Positions 7,270-16,160 of a DNA stretch of 64,000 nt are shown piece after piece (the first letter of the stretch is position 1; each line of letters opens with the position of its first letter). Location: contig JAFZIV010000007.1 in assembly GCA_017554235.1 (NCBI GenBank), forward strand, positions 37,260 to 101,259. The letters are read 5' to 3'. A model generated the notes under the pieces. That model saw only the letters and a list, made by a program, of their open reading frames with translations, was not told where the DNA came from and searched no databases. The position numbers and the translations under genes were made by a program. This stretch comes from Selenomonadaceae bacterium (GTDB taxonomy: Bacteria > Bacillota > Negativicutes > Selenomonadales > Selenomonadaceae).

Positions 7270-7812
7270 ATGTTAAATATTCAGCTTGCCACGAAGTACG
7301 CCCGCGCGATTTTTGAATTGGCGCAGGAAGAAAATAAACTTGACGAATACGACAGAGATTTAGCCTTAGTCCGCGCAGATGTTTTTACTGTACCTGAAGC
7401 GGTTGCCTTTTTTAAAAATCCTCTCGTGCCGCATAAGGCGAAGAAAGATTTGTTGACGAAGGCATTTAAAGGCGAAGTCTCCGATAATGTAATGAATTTC
7501 TTGCTGTTATTGACTGATAAAAGTCGAATTGGAATTTTCAATGAGATTTACGAAATTTTTAGCGGCTTGAAGAATGAAGCGCAGGGAATTTTAATCGCTG
7601 ATGTAACAACGGCTTTTCCGCTGAATAAAGAGCAGGAAAAGAAATTGGGAATGAAACTTGCCGAAGTTACGCGTAAGAAAATTAAAATTCGCAGGCACGA
7701 AGATAAATCAATTTTGGGCGGCGTAATTGTCAGAGTCGGCGATAAACGCATTGACGGATCGGCGGCCGGCAGATTACAAGCATTGAAAGGTTCATTGTCT
7801 ACTAAAGGTTGA
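7270..7812 (+). CDS. atpH: ATP synthase F1 subunit delta
   Basis: The 180-residue subunit links the peripheral stalk to the alpha subunits. The N-terminal ATKYARAIFELAQEENKLDEY and the C-terminal GGVIVRVGDKRIDGS with GRLQALK match the OSCP/delta family. It starts 12 bases after atpF behind GGGGGCGAG. The gene that follows is an exported protein rather than atpA. Confidence 0.93.
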   Translation: MLNIQLATKYARAIFELAQEENKLDEYDRDLALVRADVFTVPEAVAFFKNPLVPHKAKKDLLTKAFKGEVSDNVMNFLLLLTDKSRIGIFNEIYEIFSGLKNEAQGILIADVTTAFPLNKEQEKKLGMKLAEVTRKKIKIRRHEDKSILGGVIVRVGDKRIDGSAAGRLQALKGSLSTKG

Positions 7813-7827
7813 TGGGAGGGAAATTTG

Positions 7828-8217
7828 ATGCTGAAAAAAATTTTTCTTGCCGCGTTTTTAATGGCAATGCTTGTCTTTACGCAAAATGTTTCTGCAGAGG
7901 AAGTCGAGGTTTACAACAACGAGAACAGTAGAACTACTTATTGTGTTGATACATCCAGCATTAGAAACACAGGACACGACAGTAGCTCATTTACTGTAAG
8001 GGTTGTAACCTACGAAAAAACTTATTCGCCGCAAGAGGATTTTTATTACTTCGTTAAAGAGGGCGGAGAGATTTTGTACACGCTCGGCGAAGGCGGAAGT
8101 ATGAATAAAGTAAGCAGAGGCGATGAACCCGCTTATTCCATTTATAAGTATTGCTCCCAATATCTCAAAGATCATCATCACCCTATAAACGATGACGATT
8201 ATTTTACCGGTGGCTGA
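7828..8217 (+). CDS. exported protein of unknown function within atp operon
   Basis: ATG 7828 is chosen over the in-frame TTG three bases earlier because GGGAGGG is then seven bases upstream. The 129-residue product has a clear signal peptide (MLKKIFLAAFLMAMLVFTQNVSA). The mature chain is about 105 residues, polar and rich in Tyr, Ser and Asp, and ends with a His-rich stretch (DHHHPINDDDYF) that could bind metal. It interrupts the normal atpH-atpA order. The family is not recognised; the size resembles the exported pair after atpB, though similarity is weak. Confidence 0.75.
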   Translation: MLKKIFLAAFLMAMLVFTQNVSAEEVEVYNNENSRTTYCVDTSSIRNTGHDSSSFTVRVVTYEKTYSPQEDFYYFVKEGGEILYTLGEGGSMNKVSRGDEPAYSIYKYCSQYLKDHHHPINDDDYFTGG

Positions 8218-8266
8218 TTGAGGAAAATTTTATGAGAAAGTTAAATTGTGAGGTGAAGCCAAAAAT

Positions 8267-9790
8267 ATGAAAATAAATCCTGACGAAATTACTGCCATAA
8301 TTAAAGACCAGATAAAAAACTACAACGTTGACTTGAATGTTGACGAAGTAGGAACGGTTATCGAAGTCGGCGACGGTATAGCGCACATTCATGGGCTTGA
8401 AAAAGCTATGGCGGGCGAGCTGTTAGACTTTGGCAACGACATTTTTGGATTGGTCTTGAACCTTGAGCAGGACAACGTCGGCGCGGTTATTCTTGGTCGC
8501 GACGAAGAAATTAAGGAAGGCACGACGGTTAAACGTACTGCGCGAATCATGCAAGTTCCCGTCGGCGAAAATATGATTGGGCGCGTTGTTGACGCACTCG
8601 GCAGACCTATTGACGGCAAAGGACCGATTCAAACTACAAAGACTCGTCCCGTTGAGTATAAGGCTCCCGGTATTGCTGACAGAAAATCTGTTCATGAGCC
8701 GTTGCAGACTGGTTTAAAGGCTATCGACGCACTTGTACCTATTGGACGTGGACAACGTGAATTGATTATCGGCGACAGAGGTATTGGTAAATCTGCAATC
8801 GCGATTGATACGATTATCAATCAGAAGGGGCAGAATTGTATTTGCGTTTACGTTGCCATTGGTCAAAAGGCGTCAACCGTTGCGCGTGTCGTGAAAACCC
8901 TTGAAGATCATGGCGCAATGGAATATTCAATCGTAGTTGCGGCGACGGCAGCTGATTCTGCACCGTTGCAATATTTAGCTCCGTATTCGGGCGTTGCAAT
9001 GGCGGAATATTTTATGTATGAAAAGCATGGACACTGCCTTTGCATTTACGACGACTTGACGAAACATGCGGCAGCTTATCGTGCAATGTCACTTCTGTTA
9101 CGCCGTCCGCCCGGTCGTGAAGCATATCCCGGCGACGTTTTCTATTTACATTCAAGACTTTTGGAACGTGCATCAAAACTTAGTGATGAACTCGGCGCAG
9201 GTTCAATTACTGCACTGCCGATTATTGAGACGCAAGCCGGTGACGTTTCCGCGTACATTCCTACTAATGTTATTTCTATAACTGACGGGCAAATTATGTT
9301 GGAAACGGATTCTTTCTACTCCGGCATACGTCCCGCTATCAGCGTCGGTCTTTCAGTTTCACGTGTCGGCGGTTCCGCGCAGATTAAGGCGATGAAACAA
9401 GTTGCAGGTACAATGCGTCTTGACTTGGCGCAGTATCGTGAACTTGCCGCCTTTGCGCAATTTGGTTCAGACCTTGACAAAGCGACTAAGGCGCAGTTGG
9501 ATCGCGGTGCGCGTATGGTTGAGACGTTAAAGCAATCGCAGTACGCGCCTTTATCCGTTGAAGATCAAGTCTTAACGATTTTCACAGCGGTTAGAGGATT
9601 TTTGACTGACATTCCCGTTGATAAGGTTGTACAATTCCACGCCGATTTTATTAAGTTTATGCACAATCGCCACCCTGAAGTTGGTAAAAAAATTGCCGCG
9701 CAGAAAAAACTTGATGATAAACTTGAGGCGGAAATTTCAGCGGCTATCAAAGAGTTCAAAGATACAATCAGCTACAAGACGGAAAGTTAG
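8267..9790 (+). CDS. atpA: ATP synthase F1 subunit alpha
   Basis: The 507-residue regulatory nucleotide-binding subunit has the P-loop [10 protein letters not shown] at about residues 168-177, [22 protein letters not shown] and the conserved SISDGQI-type segment (here SITDGQIML). The N-terminal beta-barrel ([16 protein letters not shown]) and C-terminal helical domain are complete. ATG 8267 lies behind GTGAGGTGAAGCC. It is followed 12 bases later by atpG. Confidence 0.97.
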   Translation: MKINPDEITAIIKDQIKNYNVDLNVDEVGTVIEVGDGIAHIHGLEKAMAGELLDFGNDIFGLVLNLEQDNVGAVILGRDEEIKEGTTVKRTARIMQVPVGENMIGRVVDALGRPIDGKGPIQTTKTRPVEYKAPGIADRKSVHEPLQTGLKAIDALVPIGRGQRELIIGDRGIGKSAIAIDTIINQKGQNCICVYVAIGQKASTVARVVKTLEDHGAMEYSIVVAATAADSAPLQYLAPYSGVAMAEYFMYEKHGHCLCIYDDLTKHAAAYRAMSLLLRRPPGREAYPGDVFYLHSRLLERASKLSDELGAGSITALPIIETQAGDVSAYIPTNVISITDGQIMLETDSFYSGIRPAISVGLSVSRVGGSAQIKAMKQVAGTMRLDLAQYRELAAFAQFGSDLDKATKAQLDRGARMVETLKQSQYAPLSVEDQVLTIFTAVRGFLTDIPVDKVVQFHADFIKFMHNRHPEVGKKIAAQKKLDDKLEAEISAAIKEFKDTISYKTES

Positions 9791-9802
9791 GCGGTGGCGT
9801 AA

Positions 9803-10939
9803 ATGGCAAATTTACAAAACATTCGCCGTCGTATTAAAAGCGTTAAAAATATCCAAAAAATTACAAGTGCAATGGATATGATAGCGCGTTCCCGTTTCAA
9901 TGCGGCGCGTGATTCGCTTATTTCCTACCTGCCCTTTGTCGATAAAACGCAAGAAATTATCCGCAGAGTTATGACGCAGATGAAGGGAATGGAAGATGAA
10001 AGCCCGTTTCTTATGACGCGTCAACAAATGATTGAACTTCAAGAGCAGGACGATAAAAAATTTTTATTCCTCGTCATTGCGTCTGATAAAGGATTGGCAG
10101 GCGCATATTCAAGCAACGTCTTCAAAGAGGCGCATGATACGATTGAGTATGACGGCACGATTTACGATCCTAATAAGCCGATTAAGGAAGAAAATTTTCA
10201 CATTAAAAATTTTGACGCCGTTAAAAACGTTAAAGTTGCAAGAAGTACCACGAAGGGTCAAAGTAAACAATTCGGTTCGGCTGACAGATACACTTCAGCC
10301 GCAGGAGGAGCGCGTCCTCGTGCAGGCGGTGGTGGCGGCGGTAGCGGCGCAAGTCATTTAGAAGTTGCTCACGAATATCATGACGCCGATTATGTTGACG
10401 ATATAGAATTGATAACCGTTGGGCGCAAGGCGACAAGTCATTTCAAGCAACGCGGCTATAATATCATCAAGCACTATCACGGTATAAGCGAGCGTCCCAG
10501 TTATCACTACGCGAAAGAAATTGCGGACTTGATTATCGATCGCTTTATGAGCGGTGAAATTTTAGATGTCACGATGATTTACACGCAATTTAAATCTGCT
10601 ATCAGCTGTGAACCTGATGACGTAACTTTACTTCCTATTGTGACTGACGATTACACTTACGCTGAAAATCTTGACTTGCGCGAAAGTTACATTTATGAGC
10701 CGGACGTTGTATCTGTTCTGAATAATTTCCTGCCGCGCAGATTGGCTACAAGAATTTACGGCGCAATGTTGCATTCGGCGGCGTCTGAATTAAGTTCACG
10801 TATGAACGCTATGAGTAATGCGACAGACAACGCGCAGGAACTTATCGGCAAACTCAATCTGTACTATAACAAAGTGCGTCAAGCAGGTATTACCAGCGAG
10901 ATTAACGAAATTGTCGGCGGCGCGGAAGCGTTGAAGTAA
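9803..10939 (+). CDS. atpG: ATP synthase F1 subunit gamma with a large internal insertion
   Basis: The central rotor shaft is 378 residues rather than the usual 285-295. The N-terminal helix (NLQNIRRRIKSVKNIQKITS) and C-terminal helix (LIGKLNLYYNKVRQAGITSE) are canonical. The core strand LFLVIASDKGLAGAYSSNVF resumes at IELITVGRKATSHFKQRGY, and between them (about residues 113-197) lie some 85 extra residues with a glycine run (GGGGGGSGAS) after a basic Ser/Thr-rich stretch. Plant chloroplast and mycobacterial gamma subunits carry shorter regulatory insertions in this part of the fold. No cysteine pair is visible here, so a thiol switch is unlikely. The reading frame is unbroken. Confidence 0.95.
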   Translation: MANLQNIRRRIKSVKNIQKITSAMDMIARSRFNAARDSLISYLPFVDKTQEIIRRVMTQMKGMEDESPFLMTRQQMIELQEQDDKKFLFLVIASDKGLAGAYSSNVFKEAHDTIEYDGTIYDPNKPIKEENFHIKNFDAVKNVKVARSTTKGQSKQFGSADRYTSAAGGARPRAGGGGGGSGASHLEVAHEYHDADYVDDIELITVGRKATSHFKQRGYNIIKHYHGISERPSYHYAKEIADLIIDRFMSGEILDVTMIYTQFKSAISCEPDDVTLLPIVTDDYTYAENLDLRESYIYEPDVVSVLNNFLPRRLATRIYGAMLHSAASELSSRMNAMSNATDNAQELIGKLNLYYNKVRQAGITSEINEIVGGAEALK

Positions 10940-10954
10940 TTGCAGGTTACGGCA

Positions 10955-11614
10955 ATGTTTAGAAAATCTTTTGACGTAATGGCGGCGATATTCTTAACAT
11001 TATCTGTTGCAGGTTGTACTGCTTATTCTGACATTAGCGCGGATAAATCTGTTTTGCCTTACGTAGAAATGTTTGCAACGGGAAGGTCGGCACATATTGC
11101 TGACGCGGGAATTTCCAAGCAGACTGAACAAGAAATTTACGACGATATTCATCAAAAACTTATGGAGCGATTCAGCAGTTATCCTTTGAATAAACAGACG
11201 CTTGAAAAAGTTGTCGATGACTATTTGAAATATCTGCAGGAAGTCACGAAGGTTACAACGACGTTGAAAAAAGATGATTCAAAAGAACCGATTGTCGAAG
11301 TTAAAGCTACAGTAATTGATGAAAGCGGCTTTGATGATTTAAGTCAATATGAAAATCTTGACGGATTTTCGGAACTTCTTGCAAGAGTTCAAACGGCAAA
11401 AGATAGCGGCGTTACGTTGGAACAGTTGAAGGCGGACGAAGAATTTCAGAAATTCGCGGCAAATTGTATCGACAAAATGTTGAGGTCAATGCCCGTGAAT
11501 GAGCGTACATTGGAAGTAATTTGTACACGACTTCAAGGCGAAGATGCAAAAATGTATTGGGGACCTGCGGATATTGAAACGCTTGTAAAATTTTCGCAGG
11601 GACAAAAAATTTAG
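10955..11614 (+). CDS. lipoprotein, paralogue 1 of a seven-gene array in the atp operon
   Basis: ATG 10955 is preferred to TTG 10940 because it gives the same N-terminus as the other copies (MFRKSFDVMAAIF). A lipobox (LSVAGC) follows a 20-residue signal, so the mature protein is lipid-anchored. Family marks are SADKSVLPYVEMFATG at the mature N-terminus, TTLKKDDSKEPIVEVKA in the middle, and KMYWGPADIE near the end. About 219 residues. It begins 15 bases after the atpG stop and is the most divergent member with paralogue 7. Function unknown; no enzyme motif seen. Confidence 0.82.
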   Translation: MFRKSFDVMAAIFLTLSVAGCTAYSDISADKSVLPYVEMFATGRSAHIADAGISKQTEQEIYDDIHQKLMERFSSYPLNKQTLEKVVDDYLKYLQEVTKVTTTLKKDDSKEPIVEVKATVIDESGFDDLSQYENLDGFSELLARVQTAKDSGVTLEQLKADEEFQKFAANCIDKMLRSMPVNERTLEVICTRLQGEDAKMYWGPADIETLVKFSQGQKI

Positions 11615-11644
11615 TGAATCAAAAAATTTGAGAGGGTTAAAGCT

Positions 11645-12334
11645 ATGTTTAAAAAATCTTTTATAGCGATGTTGGCAGTATTCTTGGTACTGTTTGCGGC
11701 AGGTTGCGGCAATAAGGGTAACAATGCCAATACAAATAAACCGGCTGCCGATAAACCGGAATACAGTGCAGATAAAGCAATTTTGGGCTACGCTGAACTT
11801 TACGCGTTCGGTTTTACTGAACACCTTAAAGAAACCGGCTTGACGCAAGCTGATCAAGATAAGTACAGCGAAAAAGTACTTAAGCCATTAGTTGAAGCTT
11901 TTGCGGAATTTCCTTTGAGTAATGACAACGCTGCAACAATGCTCGGAGAATATGTCAGCTTAGCGGAAGCGGCTATGCGTATAAAAACCGAAATCGTAAA
12001 AGACGATCCTGAAAATCCCGTCGTAAAACTTAGCGCACGCAACATTAATCAACAAGCCGCATCGGAAATGGTTTCCAGCAACGAGAGTTTAATCGCCTTA
12101 GGGCAAATGATAGGTACTTGGCAGGCTCAAGGTTATTCAGTGGACGATATGAAAGCTAATGCAGATTTCCAAAAAGCAGCTATGGAATATTTGATCAATT
12201 TTATTAAAGAGATTCCGATAAATAAAGAATCCAGCATTGAAATTACTTGTCAGAAAAGAAAAGGCGAAGACGGCAAATTATATTGGGAGCCTAAAAGCAC
12301 CACAGAGCTTGAAGAGTTTGTAAAAATTCAATAA
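11645..12334 (+). CDS. lipoprotein, paralogue 2 of the array
   Basis: The 229-residue product has signal MFKKSFIAMLAVFLVLFAAGC, with a good lipobox, and a short Asn-rich spacer. Then come the family blocks: YSADKAILGYAELYAFGFTE with HLKETGLT, DDPENPVVKLSARNIN, and ADFQKAAMEYLINFIKEIP. The C-terminal block GEDGKLYWEPKSTTELEEF closes it. The site GAGAGGG precedes the ATG. Tandem spacing of about 30 bases on each side indicates cotranscription. The mature domain is probably an alpha-helical periplasmic module, judged from composition only. Confidence 0.85.
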   Translation: MFKKSFIAMLAVFLVLFAAGCGNKGNNANTNKPAADKPEYSADKAILGYAELYAFGFTEHLKETGLTQADQDKYSEKVLKPLVEAFAEFPLSNDNAATMLGEYVSLAEAAMRIKTEIVKDDPENPVVKLSARNINQQAASEMVSSNESLIALGQMIGTWQAQGYSVDDMKANADFQKAAMEYLINFIKEIPINKESSIEITCQKRKGEDGKLYWEPKSTTELEEFVKIQ

Positions 12335-12355
12335 GGTTTGAAGGGTTGAAGAATT

Positions 12356-13036
12356 ATGTTTAAAAAGTCTTTTATGGCTATGATGGCACTGTTTTTAGTG
12401 CTTTTCACAGCAGGTTGCGGCGGCGGTAAAGATGATTCAAAATCTGCTGCCGATAAACCGGAATACAGCGCGGATAAAGCTGTTTTGGGCTATGCCGAAA
12501 TGTATGCCTTCGGGGCTACTGATCACTTGAAGGAAACCGGATTGACTGAATCAGACGTGAAAGCAGTCAAAGAAAAAATTATTGGTGATTTGATACAAAG
12601 TTTTTCACAATTTCCTTTGAGTGATGACAACGTTGTGGAAATGATCGGCGTTTACGCCGGAAAACTTTTTACAGAAATGGACATTAAAGCTACTTTGAAA
12701 AAAGATGATCCCGAAAATCCCGTCGTAACACTTTCTGTGTGTACTCTCAATAATGAAGGTGCGACGAAAGAAGCAACTACTAACGAAGATATTATTGCAC
12801 TTGGTACTGCACTTGGACAATTGCAGGCGGAAGGCATTACTGTAGATCAACTTAAAGAAAATGCAGATTTTCAAAAAGCAGTTATGGAATGTATAAGCAA
12901 TTTCATTGACAAACTTCCGTTTAATGCTGAAACCAGTATGGATGTTCCCTGCGTAAAATTAAAAGGTTCAGACGGCAAACTTTACTGGGCACCGAAAGAT
13001 CCCGCTGCTGTTGCTCAATTTGTACAGCCTCAATAA
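12356..13036 (+). CDS. lipoprotein, paralogue 3 of the array
   Basis: The 226-residue product has lipobox LFTAGC and family blocks YSADKAVLGYAEMYAFG with TDHLKETGLT, then ATLKKDDPENPVVTLS, then DGKLYWAPKDPAAVAQF. About the first 75 bases of coding sequence are identical, with one mismatch, to those of paralogue 4, whereas the mature regions differ widely. This points to recent conversion or duplication of the signal-peptide segment. It lies 21 bases after paralogue 2. Confidence 0.85.
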   Translation: MFKKSFMAMMALFLVLFTAGCGGGKDDSKSAADKPEYSADKAVLGYAEMYAFGATDHLKETGLTESDVKAVKEKIIGDLIQSFSQFPLSDDNVVEMIGVYAGKLFTEMDIKATLKKDDPENPVVTLSVCTLNNEGATKEATTNEDIIALGTALGQLQAEGITVDQLKENADFQKAVMECISNFIDKLPFNAETSMDVPCVKLKGSDGKLYWAPKDPAAVAQFVQPQ

Positions 13037-13070
13037 TTTTGGAATATTAAAAACTGGAGAGGATTAGAAT

Positions 13071-13757
13071 ATGTTTAAAAAATCTTTTATGGCTATGATG
13101 GCACTGTTTTTAGTGCTTTTCACAGCAGGTTGCGGCGGCGGTAAAGAGACTCCTAAAGCGGCTGATGATAAGCCCGCAGTTTCCGCCGATAAATCCGTTT
13201 TGGCTTACACTGAAATGTATGCGAAAAATGACACAAGTGCTATCGTCGCAAGCGGATTGATGACAGCTGACAGCGCAAAGTTCATCTCTGATTTGATTAC
13301 TGACAACATTCGTGCGCAGTTTAAAGAATATCCGTTAGATGACGCCAATGTCGAAAAAATAACCAAAAAATATTTTGAATACGTGAATAAAATTACAAAA
13401 ATTTCTACCAAGTTGAAAAAAGACGATCCTGAACACCCCGTAGTAGAAGTTACGGCAACAACGATTAATGGTAAAGTACCTGCAGAAGAATTAGCTAAGA
13501 ATGAAGGAATGGCTGAAGCTATGGCAATAGTTCAAGAAGCTGTAGCACAAGGTCTTAACAATGACCAGATGAAAGGAGATAAAAATTTCCAAGATCGTAT
13601 AGTTGTAGCCATTGAAAAATTTGTTACAACAATGCCGACTATAGAACATAGCATGGACATAACTTGCAAAATTGATAAAGGTGAAGACGGCAAAAATCAC
13701 TGGGTACCGGACGAGAATGATTTGACAGTACTTGCACAATTTGCACAGGGTCAATAA
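13071..13757 (+). CDS. lipoprotein, paralogue 4 of the array
   Basis: The 228-residue product shares its signal and lipobox (LFTAGCGGGK) with paralogue 3 almost base for base, but its mature part is distinct: VSADKSVLAYTEMYAKND, then STKLKKDDPEHPVVEVTATTI, then GEDGKNHWVPDENDLTV. The site CTGGAGAGG lies upstream. After the stop, a gap of about 140 bases holds an AGGGAT/ATCCCT inverted repeat, the largest break within the array, so a transcript end or start could lie here. Confidence 0.85.
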   Translation: MFKKSFMAMMALFLVLFTAGCGGGKETPKAADDKPAVSADKSVLAYTEMYAKNDTSAIVASGLMTADSAKFISDLITDNIRAQFKEYPLDDANVEKITKKYFEYVNKITKISTKLKKDDPEHPVVEVTATTINGKVPAEELAKNEGMAEAMAIVQEAVAQGLNNDQMKGDKNFQDRIVVAIEKFVTTMPTIEHSMDITCKIDKGEDGKNHWVPDENDLTVLAQFAQGQ

Positions 13758-13762
13758 AAGTT

Positions 13763-13808
13763 TAAGGGATAAGTGGTCAGTGAAAAAAATTCTTCCCTAA
13801 TCCCTAAA
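13763..13808. repeat. intergenic repeat with inverted arms
   Basis: AGGGATAAGTGGTCAGTG followed by TTCCCTAATCCCT combines two recurring motifs of this window: the GTGGTCAGTG type (37223, 59090) and the CCCTAATC type (18653). AGGGAT and ATCCCT can pair. Confidence 0.55.
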
Positions 13809-13900
13809 ATTATTTTTAAGTTGGTCTTAATATTTTTGATTAATCTGCGTATAAAGGAGTGAAAGAAAAAAAAACAAAAAGAAAGGTAAGGTGAACGGTT

Positions 13901-14584
13901 ATGTTCAAAGGTATTAAAAAGTTTTTCGCGGTGGTAGCATTATCATCAACGATGTTATTTTCAGGGTTAAGTCAATGTGGTGCAGCGGAGGTAATTGCAG
14001 TGGGTAATCCAAGTTACAGTGCAGATCAATCAATTCTGGCTTATGCTGAAATGTACGCCTTCAACTCTGATAAACACTTAAAAGAGGCAGGATTAACTGT
14101 AAAAGATTTATCCGGCAATCAGATTATTTTAGATGAAGTTAAAGATTTTTCAAAGATGCCCTTTTCTGACGCCAGTCTTTCTAAAGTGAAAGCAAGTTTA
14201 GAAAATAAATTTGAACAACTGATGAACATTAAAGTAACGTTGAAAAAAGATGATCCGGAACACCCCGTAGTTACACTTACTGCAAACGTTATGGATAAAA
14301 AATCTGTTGATGAGCAGTTAGAAAAACAAGATGGTTTAGAAGCTATCATTTTGATGACGGTTGGCGCAGAGCTTGGAGAGGAAAAAACTCCTGAACAAGT
14401 AAAAGCTGATTCTGAAATTCAACAAGCTTTCTTGGAAGCAAGTAATAGTGCGATTAATGCTTTGACTGCAGGGTCAAGCAAGAGCATAGATATTACTTGC
14501 AAGAAAGTTACAGGCGCAGACGGAAAAACCTATTGGGCACCCGAAGACCCTGCCGCTGTTATGAATTTTCTTCAGGGTAAATAA
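13901..14584 (+). CDS. exported protein, paralogue 5 of the array
   Basis: The 227-residue product differs at its start (MFKGIKKFFAVVALSSTMLF); the Cys in GLSQCGA lacks a normal lipobox, so cleavage by signal peptidase I is as likely as lipidation. The mature part has YSADQSILAYAEMYAFNSD, TLKKDDPEHPVVTLTANVMD and DGKTYWAPEDPAAVMNF. From the middle onward it is very similar to paralogue 6 (shared VDEQLEKQDGL, GEEKTPEQ, KADSEIQQAFLE). The site AAGGTAAGGTGAACGG precedes the ATG, after an AT-rich gap that could hold a promoter. Confidence 0.83.
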   Translation: MFKGIKKFFAVVALSSTMLFSGLSQCGAAEVIAVGNPSYSADQSILAYAEMYAFNSDKHLKEAGLTVKDLSGNQIILDEVKDFSKMPFSDASLSKVKASLENKFEQLMNIKVTLKKDDPEHPVVTLTANVMDKKSVDEQLEKQDGLEAIILMTVGAELGEEKTPEQVKADSEIQQAFLEASNSAINALTAGSSKSIDITCKKVTGADGKTYWAPEDPAAVMNFLQGK

Positions 14585-14622
14585 TAATTTAAGACGATAA
14601 CAGTAATGGCGAGGCGAAAAGT

Positions 14623-15303
14623 ATGTTGAAGAGATATTTTGTAGCGATTGTAGCAGTATTTTTGGTACTTTTCGCTACAGGCTGCGGAGGCGGCGGACAA
14701 AAAGCTGATGCCGATAATCCGCAAGCAAGTGCAGATAAAGCCGTATTGGCTTACGCTGAACTGTATGGATTCGACAAGTCAACACATTTGCAGGATGCAG
14801 GTTTAACGCAAAAGGATGCAGATTCATTTAACAATCAGATTATCCTTGATGAAGTTAATGATTATTTCGCAAAGTTGCCTTTTTCAGATGACAGTCTTGC
14901 CAAATTGAAAGTCAGCTTTGAAAATAAGTTTGAACAGTTACTGGACATTAAGGCAACGTTGAAAAAAGATGATCCAGAACATCCCGTTGTGACACTTACT
15001 GCAAACGTTATGGACGAAAAATCAGTTGATGAGCAGTTAGAAAAACAAGACGGTTTGAAAGCGATAATTTTGATTGTCGCCGGTGAAGAGCTTGGAGAGG
15101 AAAAAACTCCCGAACAATTAAAAGCTGATAGCGAAATTCAACAGGCTTTCTTGGAAACAAGTAACAATGTAATTAATGCTTTGACTGCAGGAACTCCTAA
15201 GAGCATAGACATTACTTGCAAAAAGGTAAAGGGCGCGGACGGTAAAACCTACTGGGCTCCTGAAGACCCTGCCGCTGTTATGAATTTTATTCAAGGTAAA
15301 TAA
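14623..15303 (+). CDS. lipoprotein, paralogue 6 of the array
   Basis: The 226-residue product has signal MLKRYFVAIVAVFLVLFATGC with lipobox. The mature N-terminus reads ASADKAVLAYAELYGFD and HLQDAGLTQKD; the second half nearly repeats paralogue 5 (TLKKDDPEHPVVTLTANVMD, KSIDITCKKV, TYWAPEDPAAVMNFIQGK). The similarity to paralogue 5 is much higher in the C-terminal than in the N-terminal half, which suggests partial gene conversion. Confidence 0.85.
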   Translation: MLKRYFVAIVAVFLVLFATGCGGGGQKADADNPQASADKAVLAYAELYGFDKSTHLQDAGLTQKDADSFNNQIILDEVNDYFAKLPFSDDSLAKLKVSFENKFEQLLDIKATLKKDDPEHPVVTLTANVMDEKSVDEQLEKQDGLKAIILIVAGEELGEEKTPEQLKADSEIQQAFLETSNNVINALTAGTPKSIDITCKKVKGADGKTYWAPEDPAAVMNFIQGK

Positions 15304-15355
15304 TTGTGTCGAACAATAAAAAACTTACTAAAGGACTTGCGAATACCTAAGGCTT

Positions 15356-15384
15356 TTCCTCCACCACTTAAAATGGTGGGGGAA
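15356..15384. repeat. perfect-stem hairpin between paralogues 6 and 7
   Basis: TTCC-T-CCACCA pairs with TGGTGG-G-GGAA around CTTAAAA. There is no T-run after it. Subterminal palindromes of this CCACC/GGTGG kind mark the ends of IS200/IS605 elements, so it might be a relic of such an end, but no second end is visible. Confidence 0.45.
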
Positions 15385-15428
15385 TATTGCCGTGTTTTGA
15401 GTAAAAAATTTTTTGGAGGTTGAAAAGA

Positions 15429-16124
15429 ATGTTTAAAAAATGTTTTGCAGCTATTATGACGTTGGCGTTGTTACTTTTTACAACAAGCGTAACCGGTGAA
15501 TGCTACGGAACGCGTGGAGCGAATGAACCCCTTTATAACGCAGACAAAGCAGTTTTGGCTTATGCGGAAGCTTACGCTTACGGTTCAACAGTTTACGCAA
15601 ATGAGGCTGGATTGGCACAAAGTGATATTTATGAAGTGCGTAATGTACTCGTCAGGAATTTCAAAGACAATTTCAAAGACTTTTGCTTGAGCGATGCGAC
15701 TCTTAACAAAATCACTGATGTTTACTTTAACAAGCTTAGAAATTCGATGGACATTTCAACAAAATTGAAGGTCGGCGACGCAGATCATCCCGTTATCACA
15801 CTTAAAGCTAAAATTCTTGATGACGCAAGTTTTGAATATCAAGCAGTTAATGATAAAAATTTGCAGGCTCTCGTATTCGCTAATGCCGGATTAAAAGAGA
15901 AAGGTAAAACATGTGCGGATTTGAAAGTTGATCCTACATATCAAGCGGCAGCCGTAGAAGCTATTACCAATTTCATCAATGGATTGGATTTCGGTTCAAC
16001 GAAGATTATGGACGTTACTTGTGAAAAAGTTATGGGCGCAGATGGCAAAGTTTACTGGGCACCTCAAGATCCCGCCTCTGTTTTGAGATTTATCCAAGCT
16101 GATTATCCGATGACTGGCAGATAA
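15429..16124 (+). CDS. exported protein, paralogue 7 of the array
   Basis: ATG 15429 is chosen over the in-frame TTG 15420 because TTGGAGGT is then eight bases upstream. The product is 231 residues with a signal peptide (MFKKCFAAIMTLALLLF) but no lipobox, so it is probably soluble in the periplasm. Family blocks are YNADKAVLAYAEAYAYG, KLKVGDADHPVITLKAKILD and DGKVYWAPQDPASVLRF. It replaces the otherwise invariant KKDDPE by KVGDAD. It is the last gene before atpD, with about 100 bases and a terminator-like hairpin between. Confidence 0.83.
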   Translation: MFKKCFAAIMTLALLLFTTSVTGECYGTRGANEPLYNADKAVLAYAEAYAYGSTVYANEAGLAQSDIYEVRNVLVRNFKDNFKDFCLSDATLNKITDVYFNKLRNSMDISTKLKVGDADHPVITLKAKILDDASFEYQAVNDKNLQALVFANAGLKEKGKTCADLKVDPTYQAAAVEAITNFINGLDFGSTKIMDVTCEKVMGADGKVYWAPQDPASVLRFIQADYPMTGR

Positions 16125-16160
16125 TTTTAAGTTGCTAATTGTTAGTTTATAAAAAATTGA

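Noticed and set aside
10940..10954. TTG start for the first lipoprotein
   Set aside because: ATG 10955 gives the same signal-peptide start as the other array members.
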